DNA of 23,164 bases from contig JAAPAO010000565.1 of the NCBI GenBank assembly GCA_013115145.1, positions 1 through 23,164 of the forward strand, in the 5' to 3' direction. The translations under genes and the position numbers were made by a program. This document shows, piece by piece, positions 20,065 to 23,164 of the stretch (position 1 is the first letter of the stretch; every line of letters starts with the position of its first letter). Below the pieces are notes generated by a model. That model was not told where the DNA came from. It did no database searches and saw only the letters and a program-made list of their open reading frames with translations. The DNA is from Perkinsus chesapeaki. Taxonomy: Eukaryota > Perkinsozoa > Perkinsida > Perkinsidae.

Positions 20065-20680
20065 CGTACATTAACTTGCTGACTTTTATTACTCCTATTG
20101 TTCCGCTCTTCGATATCCGGCTCGGCTGCCTCTGCGCTAGGCGCCACACTGCACTGAGAATTCTTGATATTTGTATTTTATCTGCACCAATTCCCGCCAC
20201 CGCAAGTTATTATAATGCTATTTGCAACAGTCATCACATGACAGCTAGAGGTGTCAGAATAATACGGCATAACGCCTGGGCATCACTGCCCGCGAGCACA
20301 AGGTGTCATTTTCCCACTATTCTTGTTAGACTACAATAGTTGTGTAAGATATCATCCCCTGTCATATTTTGCTTTGCAAGTCCAGTGCAACTGCCGTGAC
20401 AGTGTTGGACATTACCTGCTTTAAAGCTGTCGGTTATTGAGTGTATCATTACTGTCTCAAATAGCAGTTTCGTCAATAACAAAGTCGCTATTAGATGCAG
20501 CCTTTTGAGTTTACTAGTGGGAGACTGGGCATGCTAAAAAAGCTGTATGGAAAAATGGCGGAACGGTATTATAGCTTGTTGGCATTTCGAAGGTTGTGGG
20601 TTCGATCCTCAGCAATGTTGTATTGTATTTGTTAGCGGTTGAAGGTAGAGAGATTTTACTAAGTATTGTCCTTTCTATTA
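20065..20680 (+). other. Intergenic stretch between two plus-strand genes
   Basis: An open frame at 20076-20339 has no start codon in good context and no recognised domain. A tRNA-like pair of boxes lies at 20548-20615. The rest should contain the 3' signals of the upstream gene and the promoter of RPB4; I recognise neither. Confidence 0.5.
20548..20615 (+). repeat. tRNA-like A and B boxes (SINE-like relic)
   Basis: TGGCGGAACGGTA at 20556 resembles an A-box and GGTTCGATCCT at 20599-20609 a B-box, 43 bases apart as in a short tRNA. The acceptor and T stems do not pair, so it is not a working tRNA. Confidence 0.4.
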
Positions 20681-22140
20681 ATGGAGGATCATCAGGATTC
20701 AGCGGAGCTCAACTTCGACCCGGTAAGCGCTCCCTGGTGTTATCGACGGACGCAATTTACTTCACGTTTGTGTTTTTGTGGGCTCTTCGTTACTTCGTTA
20801 CGGCTTTGCATTATTAGTTCTCCGCTCGAACCCTCACTTAGAGCTCGGCGTAGTTCCCATTGATAGGTGTGGCAGAAAGCACAGTGTTTAAATATCTGTG
20901 AAGTCGAGCAACTTTTACGGCAGCCTTACGCCAGGTTGGTCGAGTCTGGTAGGAGCAGTTCGAAAACCCAGTGTTTGGAGCAGAGTTACAAACACGCACT
21001 CAGGTGAGCGATTCACACCAATAAAATGCCCGGCAGGCTACACTGTCATAGCCGTATTCACACTGAATGGCATGAGCCTAAAATTGGAGTTATATATACT
21101 AGCGTGTGGTCAGAATTTCCTTACTGACTTCTCCGTCCAGTGGCATTAGAGGTCTCCGCTTATCTTCTACCCGTTTTGTGCGCAATCCCCAAGTCTATCC
21201 ATCAGCCTTTTTATGTTAGTATACAGTGCCCAACACTGGGCATTCGTCCAGTCCGGCGCAGATGTCATTTCGAGTGTTAAGAATTTTTTGTTGATGTGAA
21301 TGTATAAAACGATGCTTAGGAAAATCGCTTTCCTCGTGAAGAGCATTCCTTCTGAGAGGGTTCGGCGTACTTCTATGACTGCCTGTTCAGATTCTCCAAG
21401 ATAACCGATCCCGAAGCCCTAACGGAGCTTCGAGCAGCCCTCGAGGATTGGGAGCCTCCGACGGCGACGCAGGGAGGAAAGCTTCACAGTTTTGAAATGG
21501 TGAGGCATAATAGTGGTTTTCGAACAGATCTGCGATTTCATTCGTAACGTAGTTTCTATCGAGTTTACCATTGTCCCGAGTAGCTTACAATAACATTGGT
21601 TGTACTCATTACGGGATTTTAATCTCCTCTGCTGCACTGCGATGATTTGCCTGTCGTTCAGGCTCAACTGGTTTCGCTACTCCCGGAGAACGCTAACGTG
21701 GCCAAATCATTGATACCGAGTATGTCGAGATATAGTGACAAGTAAGACAATGAAGAGCGGTTTGAACTTCATCGCGGTATGCCTCAAATGTTGACTGAAT
21801 TTCGATGAACGGGATTACCATATCCAGGACGCTATTGTAATGTTGACTTTTCTGTGTGAAACGGTTGATCGATTTATACGTTATTAGTGGGACACTTCAC
21901 CAAGGGAAATTCTATCCCTTAAAGTAAGGGGTCGAAAACTGTCGAAATCAACTTAATCAAATGCCTGTTTAAATAATTCAACCCAACTCGATATTCCCGA
22001 CTTTGTTTAATCAAGTTAACGTTGATGATATTTTGTCGCATTTCAGCGACCTCGACCAGCTGTTAGCCGACATCGCCACTTACAAGAGTTTCGGTGGAGG
22101 TATGGCGTTTGATGACGATGTCCAGGATGAGTTAATGTAA
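20681..22140 (+). CDS. RPB4: DNA-directed RNA polymerase II subunit RPB4
   Basis: RPB4 pairs with RPB7 to form the stalk of RNA polymerase II. Exons: 20681-20722 (MEDHQDSAELNFDP), 20953-21003 (EQFENPVFGAELQTRTQ), 21359-21499, 21662-21741, 22047-22140 (TAA). The last three are secure. They read LFRFSKITDPEALTELR, then KLHSFEM joined to AQLVSLLPENANVAKSLIPS, then YSDNDLDQLLADIATYKSF, which matches the RPB4 pattern FSR...KLHxFExAxLxxLxPExAxxAKxLIPS...DexLqxiLddixtxrSF. The total, about 135 aa, is close to the usual 140. The first two exons fit phase 0 and the N-terminal family pattern but are less sure. A further small exon between 21004 and 21358 is likely, since the family has about 20 more residues there; the stretch ending in AGT before GTTAAG near 21282 is one candidate. 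After KSF there is an extra acidic tail (MAFDDDVQDELM). Confidence 0.82.
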
Positions 22141-22207
22141 CGATTTCACCAATGCATTGTAGTTGCGTGTATGTGCACTGTACGACTAGCAATCCACCCC
22201 GAAAACA

Positions 22208-23053
22208 ATGGCTCCGAGCCATAGAGGAGGAACACCAGATGCCCCAGAAGGAGCTCTTTTGTCCTCTGCGTCTAGTATAGTTAGTAACAAAGTTCCCGCT
22301 GTATCTTCGCAGTAGGATCACTTCCTACTTATCGAAAAACACACTTACGTGGCTGCCTGATCTTTGTTTGGTACTCCACTCAGCATACAACACAACACCT
22401 CTATCTACACGGATGAACGTGCAACTGCTGCATTCATGCATTAACCGGCTGCTACGACAGCAGATCTTCGTTCAACTTCTTCTAGAATTGCTAGAACCTA
22501 TCAGAAGTCTTTACAAACGGCAAGGATGCGCTCCTACAGCAGTGAGGTGGATTATTCGGGTTTGTTCCTCGGAGTTGTCATGCCCCGAGTGAGCCTCGAA
22601 AGCTCCCATTAGGATTCCTAATGAAAACAATCAAATGGCGAGATCGGTGTGCCTCACCTCTGGCCGTCAACTCGAACTTTTCGTAAGAGCTACTTCGCAC
22701 CAACTTCAGCCTGACCACACCAACGCTGCGTATCGCTCTCGCCGAGTGAGCTTACATTTTATCCAGCAGTCGCCCGTTCCCCATAAGCTTCTTCAAAAGA
22801 ACCTTCCGAACGCATTCGGGGTGTCCAGAGACGTCCATGGCTGGGAAGGGGTATTTGGTGGCTTTTCGAGGGACGCCAGGTGGATGGGAAGTCTCAACAG
22901 GTTTGATGGGGTGTTGCTGGGGGTTAACTGAATTGTGAAGTTAAAATTGGTTCATCAAAAGTTGATTACCTCCTCTTGTGCGTCGACGTTTGGGTGGCGC
23001 CTTGGATGAGCGAGGAACCGAAGGTTGTTTGGGATGATCTGAGTGAATGGTGA
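22208..23053 (+). CDS. Unrecognised six-exon gene
   Basis: It starts 68 bp after RPB4, with an AG acceptor 18 nt before ATG 22208. Exons: 22208-22274 (MAPSHRGGTPDAPEG...), 22313-22348, 22384 to about 22503, about 22547-22682, 22767-22879, 22941-23053 (TGA). Introns of 38, 35, 84 and 61 nt keep phase. The junction between exons three and four has a poor donor (GTCTTT) and is the weakest point. Recognisable stretches are a helical part (RLLRQQIFVQLLLELLEPI), a basic middle (SFFKRTFRTHSG) and an acidic Trp-rich end (WMSEEPKVVWDDLSEW). A competing open frame at 22635-22931 starting MARSVCLTSG shares the 3' exons in another frame. No family is recognised. Confidence 0.42.
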
Positions 23054-23092
23054 AGTCAGAGCATCCAAGTCTTATAAGCATAGAAAATATAA

Positions 23093-23164
23093 GCCACTTT
23101 AGCTTAGTGGTAGAGCGTCTGCTTCGTAAGCAGAAGGTCGTCAGTTCAATCCTGGCAAGTGGCT
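23093..23164 (+). tRNA. trnT-CGT: tRNA-Thr (anticodon CGT)
   Basis: A 72-nt cloverleaf: acceptor stem GCCACTT/AAGTGGC with discriminator T, D-arm GCTT-AGTGGTA-GAGC, anticodon stem TCTGC/GCAGA around loop TTCGTAA (anticodon CGT, codon ACG), and T-arm GTCAG-TTCAATC-CTGGC with one G-T pair. A-box and B-box are intact and no CCA is encoded, as in nuclear genes. It lies 39 bp downstream of a protein gene on the same strand. The window ends exactly at the tRNA 3' end, so no terminator can be seen. Confidence 0.93.

Noticed and set aside
20076-20339. Plus-strand open frame after the unknown nine-exon gene
   Set aside because: No ATG at the start, no acceptor in phase with the upstream gene, and no recognised domain.
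22047-22140. Plus-strand stretch first read as retroelement Gag
   Set aside because: Joined in phase to 21662-21741 it matches the RPB4 C-terminus (DLDQLLADIATYKSF), which explains it better.
1-23164. CRISPR arrays, bacterial operons and Shine-Dalgarno sites
   Set aside because: Genes are intron-rich and eukaryotic; the tandem arrays have no spacers.

Overview
This is nuclear DNA of a eukaryote with spliceosomal introns. The best fit is a perkinsid or close relative of dinoflagellates (Myzozoa, for example Perkinsus); this is an inference. The evidence is a plastid-type 1-deoxy-D-xylulose-5-phosphate synthase (DXS) whose first two exons encode a dinoflagellate class-I-like presequence: a signal anchor, an F-x-x-P motif, a second hydrophobic segment, then basic residues. 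All introns I could place follow GT-AG. An AG splice acceptor lies 2-20 nt upstream of six of the seven modelled start codons, as expected if leader RNAs are trans-spliced.

Layout. (1) 1-14.6 kb is a block of minus-strand genes. DXS occupies 142-7222, with 19 well-supported exons plus one tentative; its 3' end lies off the left edge. Then come a gene-poor gap with a perfect 20-bp inverted repeat and a decayed retroelement-like stretch (7.2-9.9 kb), an unrecognised five-exon gene (9873-11003, four solid exons and a less certain first one), a tetraspanin-like four-pass membrane protein (11.99-13.16 kb), and a gene starting with an N-myristoylation-like MGASSS (13.5-14.57 kb). (2) 14.6-16.2 kb is a divergent strand switch holding a 36-bp minisatellite, a tRNA-like relic and a 54-bp minisatellite. 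(3) 16.2-23.1 kb is a block of plus-strand genes: an uncertain candidate (16.3-17.1 kb), an unrecognised nine-exon gene with tiny introns (18291-20064), RNA polymerase II subunit RPB4 (20681-22140), an unrecognised six-exon gene (22208-23053), and tRNA-Thr(CGT) ending at the last base.

The exon models were built by hand from splice signals, reading phase and protein family motifs. DXS and RPB4 are secure as families. The unnamed genes rest on mutually consistent phases only. Introns fall into two sizes: about 35-70 nt, and about 100-660 nt. The long ones carry GGAAAATTTTCC-like low-complexity sequence and a recurring TGATCGATTAT motif. Some repeats coincide with whole intron-sized units, which makes introner-like elements the most interesting open question here. 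No metabolic link between the genes is evident; they look like a unidirectional gene cluster rather than a pathway cluster.
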